Counted from the first letter of the stretch, positions 25,663-35,084 are shown. The stretch is DNA of 63,452 nt from CAYUQT01 sp964596165 (GCA_964596165.1 CAZQTW010000037.1:1-63452); one strand, 5' to 3'. Notes: generated from the sequence alone by a model not told the origin. A program made the numbers and translations.

Positions 25663-26094
25663 CTACTTCTCGCCGTACAAGGTCCGTTCCTTGAACTGTT
25701 GCGCGCGCTCAACGATCTCGGCGGGTGTGGGCCGAGAGGTGGGCTCGAGTGTGTACTCGAGGTGCCGGTTGTCGCGGATCGTCGCCGGCGTCAGGCATTC
25801 GGCGAAAAAGTCGATCGGCGGGACCTGATACCAAGGTTCAATCAGTCTCGCATGCGTCTTGAGCGTCTGGTAACCTTCCTTGCGAATAATCACGTCGTAG
25901 TCACCGTACCACGTGAAACTCTTGGTCACCGGCGTTCGGCCGACCTCCTCATCATTCAGGTACACCATCGCGCCCTGTGGGTCCGTGTTGATCGTGAGGG
26001 TTCGTTCAACACACCCCACCATCGCAACAAACATAAGAAGGACTGCCGTCGCCGGAATAGAGTTGCCAACACGGAAGGATCGGCATCTAACCAT
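25663..26094 (-). CDS. PEGA-domain lipoprotein
   Basis: A 143-residue protein with a lipoprotein signal peptide: hydrophobic ATAVLLMFVAMVG directly followed by Cys28 (lipobox MVGC). The mature part starts with a PEGA domain (TLTINTDPQGAMVYLNDEEVGRTPV, about residues 32-75). PEGA domains occur in surface proteins of planctomycetes and myxobacteria, probably as binding modules. The remainder (WYQVPPIDFFAE) is conserved in similar planctomycete lipoproteins as far as I recall. It lies 29 bp downstream of the phosphodiesterase gene and is probably co-transcribed with it. Confidence 0.82.
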   Translation of the reverse strand: MVRCRSFRVGNSIPATAVLLMFVAMVGCVERTLTINTDPQGAMVYLNDEEVGRTPVTKSFTWYGDYDVIIRKEGYQTLKTHARLIEPWYQVPPIDFFAECLTPATIRDNRHLEYTLEPTSRPTPAEIVERAQQFKERTLYGEK

Positions 26095-26123
26095 GGGTCA
26101 GCCTCATCGGGCAAGCAGCCCGT

Positions 26124-26609
26124 CTAAGGTTCCAAATCGAAAATCGTGGCCGTCGGGCCCACGGTATCCAAGATCGCCACCGTGCATCGGCCCTTCACCC
26201 AACCACAGCATTCACCGGGGTTTAAGAACAGCCGTGCCCCGCGCACCTCGTTCACAATCTCGTGGGTATGGCCCGTGATGACCACGTCGGCCCACGCCAC
26301 ATCCGTCGGGTCGCACCACTTGTCGAAGTGGTGCACGAGGACCTTCCTTCCGCCCAGCTCCAACCGAAGTGGTCCCCGTTCAATCTGCGGCAGAACAGAG
26401 GCCAGTCCCGCGGACTCGCCCTCGTTGTTGCCGTAAATCACATGGAGCGGACACCGCGATTCGGCGGTCTTCAACACCTTCGCCGCAAACGGCGACACAA
26501 TGTCACCCGCGTGAATGACGGCGCCGACCCTTTCCTGGGCAAACAGATCCAGTGCCTTGGCGATTAACGGAAGTCGATCATGGGTGTCCGACAAAACGCC
26601 TACAAGCAT
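26124..26609 (-). CDS. YfcE/MJ0936-family metallophosphoesterase
   Basis: A 161-residue calcineurin-like phosphoesterase. The metal-binding motifs are in order: SDTHD (residues 7-11), HAGDIV (33-38), YGNNEGE (58-64), HHF near 92 and GHTHE (112-116). Members are Mn2+-dependent phosphodiesterases active on artificial substrates, with unknown natural targets. It is a compact single-domain protein of normal length. AAGGA lies about 12 bases before the ATG. First gene of a two-gene unit with the PEGA lipoprotein. Confidence 0.88.
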   Translation of the reverse strand: MLVGVLSDTHDRLPLIAKALDLFAQERVGAVIHAGDIVSPFAAKVLKTAESRCPLHVIYGNNEGESAGLASVLPQIERGPLRLELGGRKVLVHHFDKWCDPTDVAWADVVITGHTHEIVNEVRGARLFLNPGECCGWVKGRCTVAILDTVGPTATIFDLEP

Positions 26610-26755
26610 TGTTGGGAACCATCCTTATGGACGAACATTATCTTGAAGTCGGTCCGATGATGCAAGGCCCGCCGGCTTGATCGGATGTTCGGCTACCCGT
26701 AGACTGCCTCACCGGATAACGGATCCCCACGGGCACGCATCGAGAGGTAAAACGG

Positions 26756-28150
26756 ATGAACCCCACGGAGAGCAGTCAGGTCACGACCGCCACGGATGCC
26801 GCCTCCGAGCAAAGCACCCGACCCAAACGACGTCGAAGACTTCTCAAACGGGCGGCCGTCGGCATTCTGCTGGTCCTGATCGTCGGAGAAGTCCTCGTTC
26901 GCCTCCTCGGCTGGGATCCTGCCCCCGTCCTGACGGACAAAGAGGTCGAAAGCCTCGATCGCGTGCGCAAACACACGAAAGAATACCCCGCGGCCGAGGC
27001 CAAGCTGGAAAAGGCCAAGACCCACTTGGCTCAATTGGAGCAAGCCAAAGCCACATCCAAGGAAATTGAGGAGGCCAAAGAGGCCCTCCGAAAAGCCGAA
27101 GAAGACGTGGCGTGGTACAAGGCTCACTGGCCAAGCAACAAGTTCATCTTCAAGGGGTACTGGCCGGGAGTCCCCGTCGAGTTCGAGCAGGAAATCGTGC
27201 TGAATGATCTCTGGCTTCGAGACTACAACTATGAGCCGAACAAGCCCGCGGGCGTCAAACGCATCGTTGTACTCGGCGATAGCTATACAACGGCCTGGGA
27301 AGTCAAGTTCGATGAGATGTTCCATAAGCGGCTGGCCACGGAACTCACCAAGCTCGCCGGACCCGGACGCAAGGTGGAGGTGCCCGCATACAGCCTGCCG
27401 TCCATGGGCGTGGTCGATCTCAAGAAGCGGTTCCTAAACCAGGCCATGGCGCTCAACCCCGACCTGCTCATGCTGGTCCTTCACGGCGGGCTGATTTCCG
27501 AAAACTATCGTCCCTTGCAGAATGAGATCGATGTTCGATTCGGCCGCTTGGCCAAGTACTACGTCATGAATGCCCGTCGCGTCGAGGACCGATGGACGGT
27601 CTTGCCGTTCTCCGCCTTGAACCGCCTGATCGCCAGGGGGGCGACGCTGTTCTATGTGACTCACCTCGATTGGTTTGAGGATCTGGACGGCAAGCACCCG
27701 ATCGAACCGTCGGTGGCCACCTACTTCGAGCCCGTGGCACCGAAATGGAAAGAGGCCTGGGATAACACGCTGGTGGCCCTGCGGGAATTCAAAGAGACGT
27801 GCAACAAGGCGGGAATTCCGCTGCTGGTCGTCCTGATGCCGACGGAAATCGCCGTCAACAGCATCTTTGCTCAGGCCCCGAAGGGGTTCCGCATTGACTG
27901 GGGAAAGGTTGACCGTGAGTTCGAGCGGATGTGCAAGGAGGTGGGCGCCGATTTCCTCACGATGACGCCCGGATTCGATGCCTATCGCGCCAAACACGGC
28001 AGGGACTACCGACCCACGTACGACATCCATTGGAACGCCAAGGGCCACGAACTCGCCGCGCAAATCATCTTGGAGCGGCTAAAGACCACGTACGCCGGCC
28101 TCCTCGGACTCCACGGAACCGCGACAACCTCGACGCAGGCGAGCAAGTGA
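26756..28150 (+). CDS. Membrane-anchored SGNH/GDSL hydrolase-like protein with coiled coil
   Basis: This 464-residue protein has a basic N-terminus (RPKRRRRLLKR), one membrane helix (AAVGILLVLIVGEVLVRLL), a strongly charged coiled coil at about residues 60-125 (repeated Lys/Glu/Ala heptads) and an SGNH-type domain. The nucleophile motif is VVLGDSYT near residue 172 and the catalytic pair is in YDIHWNAKGH near residue 421. Such proteins include acetyltransferase or esterase components of polysaccharide modification (AlgJ/AlgX-like). GAGAGG precedes the ATG by nine bases. The coiled coil between membrane and catalytic domain suggests a spacer or an oligomerisation element. Confidence 0.8.
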   Translation: MNPTESSQVTTATDAASEQSTRPKRRRRLLKRAAVGILLVLIVGEVLVRLLGWDPAPVLTDKEVESLDRVRKHTKEYPAAEAKLEKAKTHLAQLEQAKATSKEIEEAKEALRKAEEDVAWYKAHWPSNKFIFKGYWPGVPVEFEQEIVLNDLWLRDYNYEPNKPAGVKRIVVLGDSYTTAWEVKFDEMFHKRLATELTKLAGPGRKVEVPAYSLPSMGVVDLKKRFLNQAMALNPDLLMLVLHGGLISENYRPLQNEIDVRFGRLAKYYVMNARRVEDRWTVLPFSALNRLIARGATLFYVTHLDWFEDLDGKHPIEPSVATYFEPVAPKWKEAWDNTLVALREFKETCNKAGIPLLVVLMPTEIAVNSIFAQAPKGFRIDWGKVDREFERMCKEVGADFLTMTPGFDAYRAKHGRDYRPTYDIHWNAKGHELAAQIILERLKTTYAGLLGLHGTATTSTQASK

Positions 28151-28224
28151 ATCGTCGATACAGACGCCGGTTCCCTTCAGCGAAGGGGCTGAAACGCACG
28201 GGCGTCGCGAACTGGAGAAGATAC

Positions 28225-28980
28225 ATGGCCTTCAGAACGTTCCTGACTTCTGCCCTTATTGCCGTGGTGGGTTTCTCGGCAGGTTGTCAGAGGCCGAACG
28301 TGTTGATGTCACAGTCAGTCTACACGTGTTACTTCGCCTCCGGTCCGATGACCATTGACGGGAAATTGGACGAACCGGCATGGCAGAAGGCGGAACGGAT
28401 CACGGCCTTTCATGTGCTTCAGCCGAGCAACGCCAAGAAGCTGTCGCCGACAACCGTCCGTCTGCTCTGGGACGATCAACATGTTTACATTGCGTACGGG
28501 TGCGTCGACGACGACATTTGGTCCTATTCCAAAGTTGCCGACGACGAGCTGTGGAACGGCGACGTCGGCGAATGCTTCATCAAGCCCGCTGCGAAGGAAA
28601 ACAGCTACTACGAATTCGTGATCGCTCCGAACGGGACGCTGTTTGACGCCCGCTATCCAAGCCGCGGAGCCGGCGGATATCGTCGTTTCAAGAGCTGGTC
28701 GTCCGGCGCCACCGTTGCGACCCGAATCGACGGAACCGACGGCGATCCCCGGGACGCCGACCGCGGCTACACGATCGAGATGGCCATTCCCTTGTCGGCC
28801 ATCGCCGATGGGCCCAAACCCGCCGACGGCGCGACGTGGACCTTCGCCGTATTCCGCTACGACTACACCAAGTCGTACGAGGATCCGCTGCTGTTGATGT
28901 CCATTCCCGAATCCCCGCACCACGGCTTCCACTACTACGAGGGTTACCAGACGATGGTCTTTCGTTCGAGGAAGAAGTGA
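28225..28980 (+). CDS. Lipoprotein with CBM9-like carbohydrate-binding domain
   Basis: A 251-residue protein. The ATG at 28225 follows GGAGAAG. The signal peptide TFLTSALIAVVGFSAG runs directly into a lipobox cysteine. The mature protein is a single CBM9-like (DOMON-related) domain beginning MTIDGKLDEPAWQKAE and containing VRLLWDDQHVYIAYGCVDDDIW, NGDVGECFI and YTIEMAIPLSAI, all typical. It is likely an outer-surface carbohydrate-binding lipoprotein. The frame is open upstream, but the extension overlaps the SGNH gene and lacks plausible composition. It is 74 bp downstream of the SGNH gene and convergent with the radical SAM gene. Confidence 0.85.
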   Translation: MAFRTFLTSALIAVVGFSAGCQRPNVLMSQSVYTCYFASGPMTIDGKLDEPAWQKAERITAFHVLQPSNAKKLSPTTVRLLWDDQHVYIAYGCVDDDIWSYSKVADDELWNGDVGECFIKPAAKENSYYEFVIAPNGTLFDARYPSRGAGGYRRFKSWSSGATVATRIDGTDGDPRDADRGYTIEMAIPLSAIADGPKPADGATWTFAVFRYDYTKSYEDPLLLMSIPESPHHGFHYYEGYQTMVFRSRKK

Positions 28981-29010
28981 GAGCAAGTCCGTCCGGCTCT
29001 CCCCGCACGT

Positions 29011-30825
29011 TCAGAATCCCGAATTCCGGGTTCCCAATTCGGGATTCTTCACGGCCACCGCGATTCTCTCATGGGCCCTCCAAAGATGCTCGCGCTTCAG
29101 ACAGCCGTCGATGTGGTCCCAGGGCAGGATCTCGTCGCAGGTCCTCTCCCGATGGGTGTAGAAAGCCGGATCGATGCCCGTGGACTGAAAGGCCTCGTCC
29201 CAACGCCGCATGTCGAACTGATCGTCCCATGCGTCAAACCTCGCCCCGGCCCGCCACGCCGCTTCGACGACCTTGCCCAGGCGGCGGTCGCCTCGCGCAA
29301 GGACCCCCTCCAGCACGGATCGTTCGACGCGATGGAACTTCCACTGGACGGCCGTTCGACGCCGACTCGACAGCCGGGCCAACAACTTGCGGGCCTCCAG
29401 GCAATACTCGACGGTCGGTTGCGGCATCCACTGAAAACACGTGTGCGGTTTGGGGACCAGCCAGCTTACCGTCGTGTTGACGACAGCGGGTCCTTTGCCG
29501 AGTTGTCGGCGAAGGTCGCTGATGCGACAGGCCAGATGCCAAATTCCCTCAATGTCTTCGATTCGCTCGCCCGGAAATCCGACCATGAAATACAGCTTGA
29601 CCGTTCGCCAACCCGCCTCATACGCCGCTCGCACGCCCTCCAGCAACTTCTCGTCCGTAATCGGTTTGCCGATGGCCCTGCGCAACCGATGGCTCGCCGC
29701 CTCCACGGCAATGGTTAGGCCGCCCTTGCGGACCCCGCTGATCAAAGACGGAATCTCGGAAAGCATCTGATCCACCCGCAACGAGGGGAGCGAAATGTTC
29801 ACCTTGCGATCGGCGAACTGGGTCGCGATGCGACCGGCCAGCTCCGACAGGTGCGGATAGTCGGCGGTGGACAGCGACAGCAAGCCGATCTCCTCGTGTC
29901 CCGTTGCCTGCAGGCCCGCTTCGACGATCTGACAGATGCGGTCGACGCTGCGAATTCGGACCGGCCGCTTGGTGTGTCCGGCGTGACAGAATCGACACAA
30001 GTGCGGACAGCCCCGCATGATCTCGACGCTGATCCGGTCGTGCACGATCTCGATGTTCGGGACCAGCGGGCGTTCGGGAACGGGCGCGTTCTCAAAATCC
30101 TCGACGGCGCACCGCCGGATCCGTGCGTGGAGTCCGGGAACCACGGGTTCAAAGCGGCCGATCGCACCGTCAGGCGTGTAGGACACGGCGTAGAGCGCCG
30201 GGGCGTAGAGCCATTCGAATCGGCGAGCCAATTCGACGACGATGTCCGAACGTCGAGCGCCGCCCGCCCGGAGTTCCTGGTAAGCCTCCAGCACCATCGG
30301 CAGCGATTCCTCACCGTCGCCGATGAGAACGAGATCGAGGAAGTCGGCCAGAGGTTCCGGGTTGTCCGTCATCGGTCCGCCGGCCAGGACGATGGGATCA
30401 GCGTCGCCGCGATCGCGGGCTCGCGGGGGAATCCCGGCTAGATCCAGCAGCGTCAGCAGGTTTGTCGCGCACATCTCATGTTGAAGCGAAACCGCCAGGA
30501 CGTCTGCCTCGTGGACCGGTCGGCGGGTGTCCCACGTGAACAGCGGGATTCCGCGCGCCCGCATCACCCGCTCGGCGTCGATCCACGGACAGTAGACCCG
30601 CTCGGCGCACACCCCCTCCAAATGATTGCAGATCCAATACAGAATCTGGGAACCCAAATGCGACATGCCGATGGCGTAGGTGTCCGGAAACGCGATGGCG
30701 ACGCGAACCTTCGCACGCTCCCAGTCGCCCGACGAAACGAGTTGGTTGATCTCGCCGCCGATGTACTGCGCGGGCTGAATCACTCGGCCGAGAAGCTCCT
30801 GGCTGACGCGTTGGGCCAAGCTCAT
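29011..30825 (-). CDS. B12-binding-domain radical SAM protein (TIGR03960-like)
   Basis: A 604-residue protein matching the TIGR03960 type. The N-terminal part has AQYIGGEINQLV and a cobalamin-binding-like fold (VRVAIAFPDTYAIGMSHLG). The radical SAM [4Fe-4S] cysteines are in MRGCPHLCRFCHAG near residue 255 (C-x3-C-x2-C), and VNTTVSWLVPKPHTCFQW is family-typical. The ATG at 30825 places AQRVSQELLGRVIQPAQYIGG at the N-terminus as in homologues; the 36 upstream codons are rejected. The function is unknown, possibly RNA or tRNA modification from its usual neighbours. The DUF2344 partner normally next to it is absent. The last codons lie in a perfect hairpin. Confidence 0.85.
   Translation of the reverse strand: MSLAQRVSQELLGRVIQPAQYIGGEINQLVSSGDWERAKVRVAIAFPDTYAIGMSHLGSQILYWICNHLEGVCAERVYCPWIDAERVMRARGIPLFTWDTRRPVHEADVLAVSLQHEMCATNLLTLLDLAGIPPRARDRGDADPIVLAGGPMTDNPEPLADFLDLVLIGDGEESLPMVLEAYQELRAGGARRSDIVVELARRFEWLYAPALYAVSYTPDGAIGRFEPVVPGLHARIRRCAVEDFENAPVPERPLVPNIEIVHDRISVEIMRGCPHLCRFCHAGHTKRPVRIRSVDRICQIVEAGLQATGHEEIGLLSLSTADYPHLSELAGRIATQFADRKVNISLPSLRVDQMLSEIPSLISGVRKGGLTIAVEAASHRLRRAIGKPITDEKLLEGVRAAYEAGWRTVKLYFMVGFPGERIEDIEGIWHLACRISDLRRQLGKGPAVVNTTVSWLVPKPHTCFQWMPQPTVEYCLEARKLLARLSSRRRTAVQWKFHRVERSVLEGVLARGDRRLGKVVEAAWRAGARFDAWDDQFDMRRWDEAFQSTGIDPAFYTHRERTCDEILPWDHIDGCLKREHLWRAHERIAVAVKNPELGTRNSGF
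29014..29047. repeat. Perfect 12-bp-arm inverted repeat at a convergent gene end
   Basis: Arms GAATCCCGAATT (29014-29025) and AATTCGGGATTC (29036-29047) flank a 10-base spacer. The element begins next to the stop codon of the radical SAM gene and encodes its last residues (ELGTRNSGF). The CBM9 lipoprotein gene ends 33 bp away on the other strand. It may act as a bidirectional transcript end, although no T-tract follows on either side. Confidence 0.6.
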
Positions 30826-31045
30826 GAGGTCCGCCCATAAACACAACCGGGCAGCCGATCTCACAGTCGACTGCCCACCGATTCGGATCAACTCCGGCTT
30901 CCTCACGGTCTCACGTGATGAGACGCGTGCCACAAACCCTCTGACCCCTTCAGCGCCACCCAGACCCCTATCCTAACCCCCTATCCGCGTGCATACAAGG
31001 GGGATCCCAAAGACGGGCGAGCAGAGTCGCCGGCGGATATAAGCG

Positions 31046-31086
31046 TAAAAAGCGAAGGACGCGCCCGGTGTGCTCCGGACGCGCCC
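31046..31086 (-). terminator. Intrinsic terminator of the distal flagellin gene
   Basis: On the minus strand GGGCGCGTCCGG and CCGGGCGCGTCC pair over 12 positions with two G-T wobbles, followed by TTCGCTTTTT. It lies 32 bp after the flagellin stop codon and closes the flagellar block. Confidence 0.75.
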
Positions 31087-31117
31087 CTGTCACGTCGGCT
31101 CGCGTTCCAACAATCTC

Positions 31118-32548
31118 CTAGCCGCCCAGCAAAACCAAGACATTTTGCGGTATCTGGTTCGCGATCTTCAACGAGGCCATCGTCGACTGGACCAAAATCT
31201 GAGCGCGAGTCATGGCCGCCACTTCCGAGGCGTACTCGGTATCGCGAATGGCGGACTCGCTCGCCTTCACGTTCTCGTACGTGACCTGTTGCGACCGGAT
31301 GTTCGGCTCGAGTTGGTTGCTCTGGAGTTGGCCCAAACGACCGCTGATGGTGGCCACCTGCATGATGGCCGCCTTGACGATGGCCTCCGCGTTCGCGTAC
31401 TGACGCTTGACAACCGCGTTCGCCTCCCCGCCGCCGATGCTCCGCAGCAATCCAATGGCCGGGTCGCCCAGGTTCGACGTGCTGACTTGGGGTATGCCCA
31501 CGTTGAGCTGAGCGTTACTGTTGACGTCGGGACCGATCTGGAACCGTGCCCCGCCACCGGTGATTCCGAAGGTCTCCGTATCCACCGTCTGCGTGGCGAA
31601 CGTGGCGGCCAGATACAAATCGACGTCCAGGCCGTTCTTGCGAAGCGTTACCTGAAGCCCTTTCGCCGCGCCCGGTTGACCGTTGATCAGGACCGTGGGG
31701 TCAACGCCATGGTCGATGGTCTCCGTCTCGCCCCCCGACATGGTGAAGTTGCCGCTGAGTGTCCGCACGCTCACAAAGGCGTCCGAACCATAATCGGTAC
31801 TGGAAAGAATCAAACCGGTCGCGCCGCTGACGGTGGCCGACACGCCCGTGAGGTCGGTGAACGTGTTGATGCTGTAGGCGATGTCCGCGATGCTGGTGCT
31901 CGCGGCAAAGTTGAAGGTCTCGCTGCCCCGGAGACCGCCCACCTCCACACTCACCGGATTCCCCGCCGACAAGCCCGAGGCGATGTAGTACATCCTTGCC
32001 GTCTGGGCGGAGGCCGCCACCTCGACCGTGACCCTTAGCGTCGAGCCGTCGTTCGCCAGCCGTGCACCGTATATCGCCGTCCGGAGAAGATTCGCCTTGT
32101 TGACGTTGGATAGCGCGTAACTGAAGTTGCCGTTCAACAACTTCTCACCGTTAAACTGCGTCGTGTTCGCGATTCGATCGATGCTCTCCAGAATCGAATC
32201 GATCTGAAGCTGGTTGGCCGTGATCTCACTGTCGGAGATCGCGCCTTCGTTCGCCGACCTGTCGATCAAACCGCGCAGATCCAGCAACAGGCGCGACACT
32301 TCGCTCAGCGCTGAATCCGCCGTCGCCAGGACGTTCATGGCCCGGTTGCTGTTCTCGATGGCCTGATTGATGCCGGCCAATTCCGACCGCAACGACTCCG
32401 ATGCAATCAGCCCCGCCGGATCGTCCTTGCCGGTGTTGATTCTCAAGCCGGTGGACAAGCGCTGCAACCGGGTCGTCAGATCTTGCTGGTTGTACAAAAG
32501 TCGGTTGGTCGCCTGCAGTGAGGAAATGTTGGCGTTGACGCGAGTCAT
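31118..32548 (-). CDS. fliC: Flagellin 1
   Basis: A 476-residue flagellin. The D0/D1 N-terminal domain is unmistakable: NANISSLQATNRL, RLSTGLRINTGKDDPAGLIASE and a long helical region. The C-terminal D0/D1 region contains SAIRDTEYASEVAAMTRAQILVQS and ends IPQNVLVLLGG. The centre is a variable surface domain with a flagellin-IN-like segment. It is exported by the flagellar type III system and has no signal peptide. The ATG at 32548 follows ACGGAGGA; upstream in-frame codons are not conserved. One of three paralogues, the most distal from the operon promoter. FliW and CsrA encoded upstream are expected to control its translation. Confidence 0.93.
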   Translation of the reverse strand: MTRVNANISSLQATNRLLYNQQDLTTRLQRLSTGLRINTGKDDPAGLIASESLRSELAGINQAIENSNRAMNVLATADSALSEVSRLLLDLRGLIDRSANEGAISDSEITANQLQIDSILESIDRIANTTQFNGEKLLNGNFSYALSNVNKANLLRTAIYGARLANDGSTLRVTVEVAASAQTARMYYIASGLSAGNPVSVEVGGLRGSETFNFAASTSIADIAYSINTFTDLTGVSATVSGATGLILSSTDYGSDAFVSVRTLSGNFTMSGGETETIDHGVDPTVLINGQPGAAKGLQVTLRKNGLDVDLYLAATFATQTVDTETFGITGGGARFQIGPDVNSNAQLNVGIPQVSTSNLGDPAIGLLRSIGGGEANAVVKRQYANAEAIVKAAIMQVATISGRLGQLQSNQLEPNIRSQQVTYENVKASESAIRDTEYASEVAAMTRAQILVQSTMASLKIANQIPQNVLVLLGG

Positions 32549-32874
32549 CGTATCCTCCGTGACATGGGCGGGATGTCCCTTTCGCCGCCCCGAGACACGC
32601 GACCATGCGTGTCCGGTTGTGTGGCCCCTCGGGCCCTCTGTAGAACGCCGCATCGGCGACCGGTTCCACCGGATGGGAGCTAACGGCGGCGCTCGCGGTG
32701 TGATCCGTCGATCGACGACCGCAAGCTTCTCTAAATGCCGGCCACTCCGGGCCGGGCACCGCCATCCATGGCACTTCGATTACCGCCCGACTCGTCCAGG
32801 GCGGATGTCAAAGCATCGGTGTGCGGGTCCAAACCCCCGTGCGCCGAACCTCGAATCGGTGTCGGCATAGGGGT

Positions 32875-32902
32875 ATTCGGATTTCGTGCGATACCTACTT
32901 TA
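32875..32902 (-). promoter_or_regulatory. Sigma-28-like element upstream of flagellin 1
   Basis: On the minus strand TAAAG (32902-32898) is followed after 17 bases by CCGAATA, recalling the sigma-28 pattern TAAA...GCCGATAA, though the spacing is two or three bases too long. It lies 327 bp from the start codon, the same relative position as the element ahead of flagellin 2. Confidence 0.35.
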
Positions 32903-33029
32903 GCTAATTACGCCTTCAACGAGTCCGTTCATTGTTATAGGACGATCCCTACATCGACCGGACCGGGTCAAGAAACATCCGAGACGGGGTGGGACACGAC
33001 CCATCTCATTGGAATTCAATGGGTTTGGA

Positions 33030-33072
33030 AAACAAAGGGGGCGGGTCGATCGGTTGAAGGATCGACCCGCCC
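33030..33072 (-). terminator. Intrinsic terminator of flagellin 2
   Basis: On the minus strand perfect 13-bp arms GGGCGGGTCGATC and GATCGACCCGCCC with an 8-base loop are followed by CCTTTGTTTTCC. It lies about 55 bp after the stop codon. Confidence 0.85.
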
Positions 33073-33125
33073 GAGTCCGGCGTTCTGAAAAGGTGCCCGG
33101 TGTATCCGGCCCCTTCTCAGATGGA

Positions 33126-34565
33126 CTAGCCACCCAGCAGAGCGAGTACGTTCTGGGGCGCTCTATTCGCAAGCTGCAACGTGGACGTCGCCGACTGAAC
33201 CAGGATTTGTGCCCTCGTGAGGTTGCTGGTCTCGGTGGCGTAATCCGTGTCGCGAATGGCCGACTCCGCCGCCGTCGTGTTCTCGAAGGCGATGTTCAGC
33301 GCGTTCACCGTCGTCTTCAACGTATTCTGTTGGAACGCACCGATGCGGCCTCTCAGAGAAGCAACCTGATCCTGCGCGGACCGGATGATCCTCTGAGCCG
33401 TGGCGAAGTTCTTGCTCGTCAGTTGGTTCTCTTGCCCGCTGCCCAGCGTGCTCAGCCGACCGATCGCCGGATTGCCCAGCGACGTGGAGGCAACGTTCTG
33501 AATGCCGATGCCTTCATAGCCGGCTAGACCCAGGTCGGGAGCCAGGCTGAACGTGGCGCCGCCGCCCTTGATACCAAAGGTGTACGTGGAGGAGTTGGTG
33601 TTCGCACTCTCCATGATCGTAACCGTCATGTTAAGGACGGCCGACCGGACGGTGGCGTTCAGACCGTCGGTGATGGCGTCGACGCCATTAATCTGAACCG
33701 CCGCGTTGCGGCCAAAGTCGCGACTGACCGTGTTGGAGTCGGCATCGACGGTGTTGAACGTCGAGTTGCCGTTCACCTTGGCGACCGACACAAACTGGTC
33801 GGAACCGAAGCCGGTGCTGTAAAACTCCAAATTGGTGCCGTTCACGGCGGCCGAAACACCGGTCAGCTCCTTGGAGGCGTTGATGGCCGCCGCCATGTTG
33901 CTGATCGTCGTCCCGCTCGCAAAGGAGAACTGGTCGGTCCCGTAGTTCCCCGTCACTTCGATCGTCAACGAGCCGCCCAGCGAACCGCCGCCGCCCGTCG
34001 CCGACCAAATCAATAGACCGGTCTGCGCGGACAGGGTCTGTTCGACGGTGACGGTCCGCGTCTCATTCGGAACAAGCTTCGCGCCCTGGACCTGAATGTA
34101 GCTGAGGACGCTTCCGCCGGATCCGGACAAAGTGTAGTCATAGGTCCCGTTCAGCAGCTTCCTTCCCTTGTAGGTGACCGACGAAGCGATTCGGTTGATC
34201 GAGTTCAGAATCGAATCGATCTGAAGCTGATTCGCCTGAACCTCCGTCTCGCTCAGAGCCGCGTCGTTGGCGCTCTTGTCAACGAGGTTTTCGAGCTCGA
34301 GCAACAACGAACTCACCTCGCCAAGGCCGGCCTCCGTCACGCCGAGCATGTTGTCGGCTGCTTCCGCGTTACTGATCGCCGCGCTGATGGCCTTCATCTC
34401 GGCCCGCATGGTTTCGGATGCGATGAGACCGGCGGGGTCATCCTTTCCGGTGTTGATCCGAAGACCGGTGCTGAGGCGCTCGAGCGAGGTGTTCATTTGG
34501 GCGTTGTTGTTGCCCAGAACGCGCGCCGCGACTAGAGAGGGGATATTGGTGTTAATTCTACTCAC
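33126..34565 (-). CDS. fliC: Flagellin 2
   Basis: A 479-residue flagellin beginning at a GTG (34565) eight bases after CTAGGAGG. The conserved N-terminal segment includes SRINTNIPSLVAAR and RLSTGLRINTGKDDPAGLIASE. The C-terminal one includes AAESAIRDTDYATETSNLTRAQILVQS and ends APQNVLALLGG. The central 250 residues differ greatly from the other two flagellins, so the filament surface could be antigenically or functionally mixed. It has its own putative promoter and a strong terminator. The long leader suggests post-transcriptional control, as expected with FliW and CsrA nearby. Confidence 0.93.
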   Translation of the reverse strand: MSRINTNIPSLVAARVLGNNNAQMNTSLERLSTGLRINTGKDDPAGLIASETMRAEMKAISAAISNAEAADNMLGVTEAGLGEVSSLLLELENLVDKSANDAALSETEVQANQLQIDSILNSINRIASSVTYKGRKLLNGTYDYTLSGSGGSVLSYIQVQGAKLVPNETRTVTVEQTLSAQTGLLIWSATGGGGSLGGSLTIEVTGNYGTDQFSFASGTTISNMAAAINASKELTGVSAAVNGTNLEFYSTGFGSDQFVSVAKVNGNSTFNTVDADSNTVSRDFGRNAAVQINGVDAITDGLNATVRSAVLNMTVTIMESANTNSSTYTFGIKGGGATFSLAPDLGLAGYEGIGIQNVASTSLGNPAIGRLSTLGSGQENQLTSKNFATAQRIIRSAQDQVASLRGRIGAFQQNTLKTTVNALNIAFENTTAAESAIRDTDYATETSNLTRAQILVQSATSTLQLANRAPQNVLALLGG

Positions 34566-34884
34566 GGTTGGTGCCTCCTAGGGCTCCTGGGACGACGTGG
34601 ACCCAACGGCGCGGTGGCTGACACGGCCACCCCGCTGCCGCCCGGTTCATCGCCCCGTCCATGTCCGTAACGGACACTTCGGGTTCTAGTTCTCGTCTCG
34701 CCGAGTGGACTGATCTGCAGCGGGATCCTGGGGCCTGAGCCCCGCGCGAGCCTCGCCGCCGGTCCGTCTCGTGCTTACCGATGGGCTACACGTCTTCCCT
34801 GATGAAGACCGCATTCGCCTTTTGGGCAGAACTCAGGGCGGTACCTACCCGTCGTCTTACGGTCGCCCCCCAACGGCAATCGTT

Positions 34885-34912
34885 GATTCGTCACCCTCGA
34901 CGGAGCGCTTTA
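34885..34912 (-). promoter_or_regulatory. Sigma-28-like element upstream of flagellin 2
   Basis: On the minus strand TAAAG (34912-34908) and ACGAATC (34891-34885) are 16 bases apart, 320 bp before the start codon. It resembles the element before flagellin 1 in sequence and position. The match to the classical sigma-28 consensus is partial. Confidence 0.35.
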
Positions 34913-35084
34913 ACTTTTTCGAATTGACGGATCGAATCGCAAGAACGATATGGCGCCGAATGAACGGGCACGCGGGACGACCGTCCGGGAACGCGGCAAA
35001 CGTCGGACATTATTGGACAGGTCCGTTTCCACGCGTATCCCGATCAGAATCAGGCGGATCAAGTGGGTTCCATAACTGCGCGCG

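Larger units (their letters stand above)
32549..33125. other. 577-bp region between flagellins 2 and 1
   Basis: No gene is supported. Reading on the minus strand it contains the terminator of flagellin 2 (33072-33031), a sigma-28-like element at 32902-32875 and then a leader of about 320 nt. The leader holds hairpins, including GACACGC/GCGTGTC near 32600, and ends in the ACGGAGGA Shine-Dalgarno sequence. Confidence 0.6.

Noticed and set aside
25349..25828. 159-codon plus-strand frame between the dehydrogenase and lipoprotein genes
   Set aside because: It overlaps the PEGA lipoprotein on the other strand, has no ribosome-binding site and no recognisable domain.
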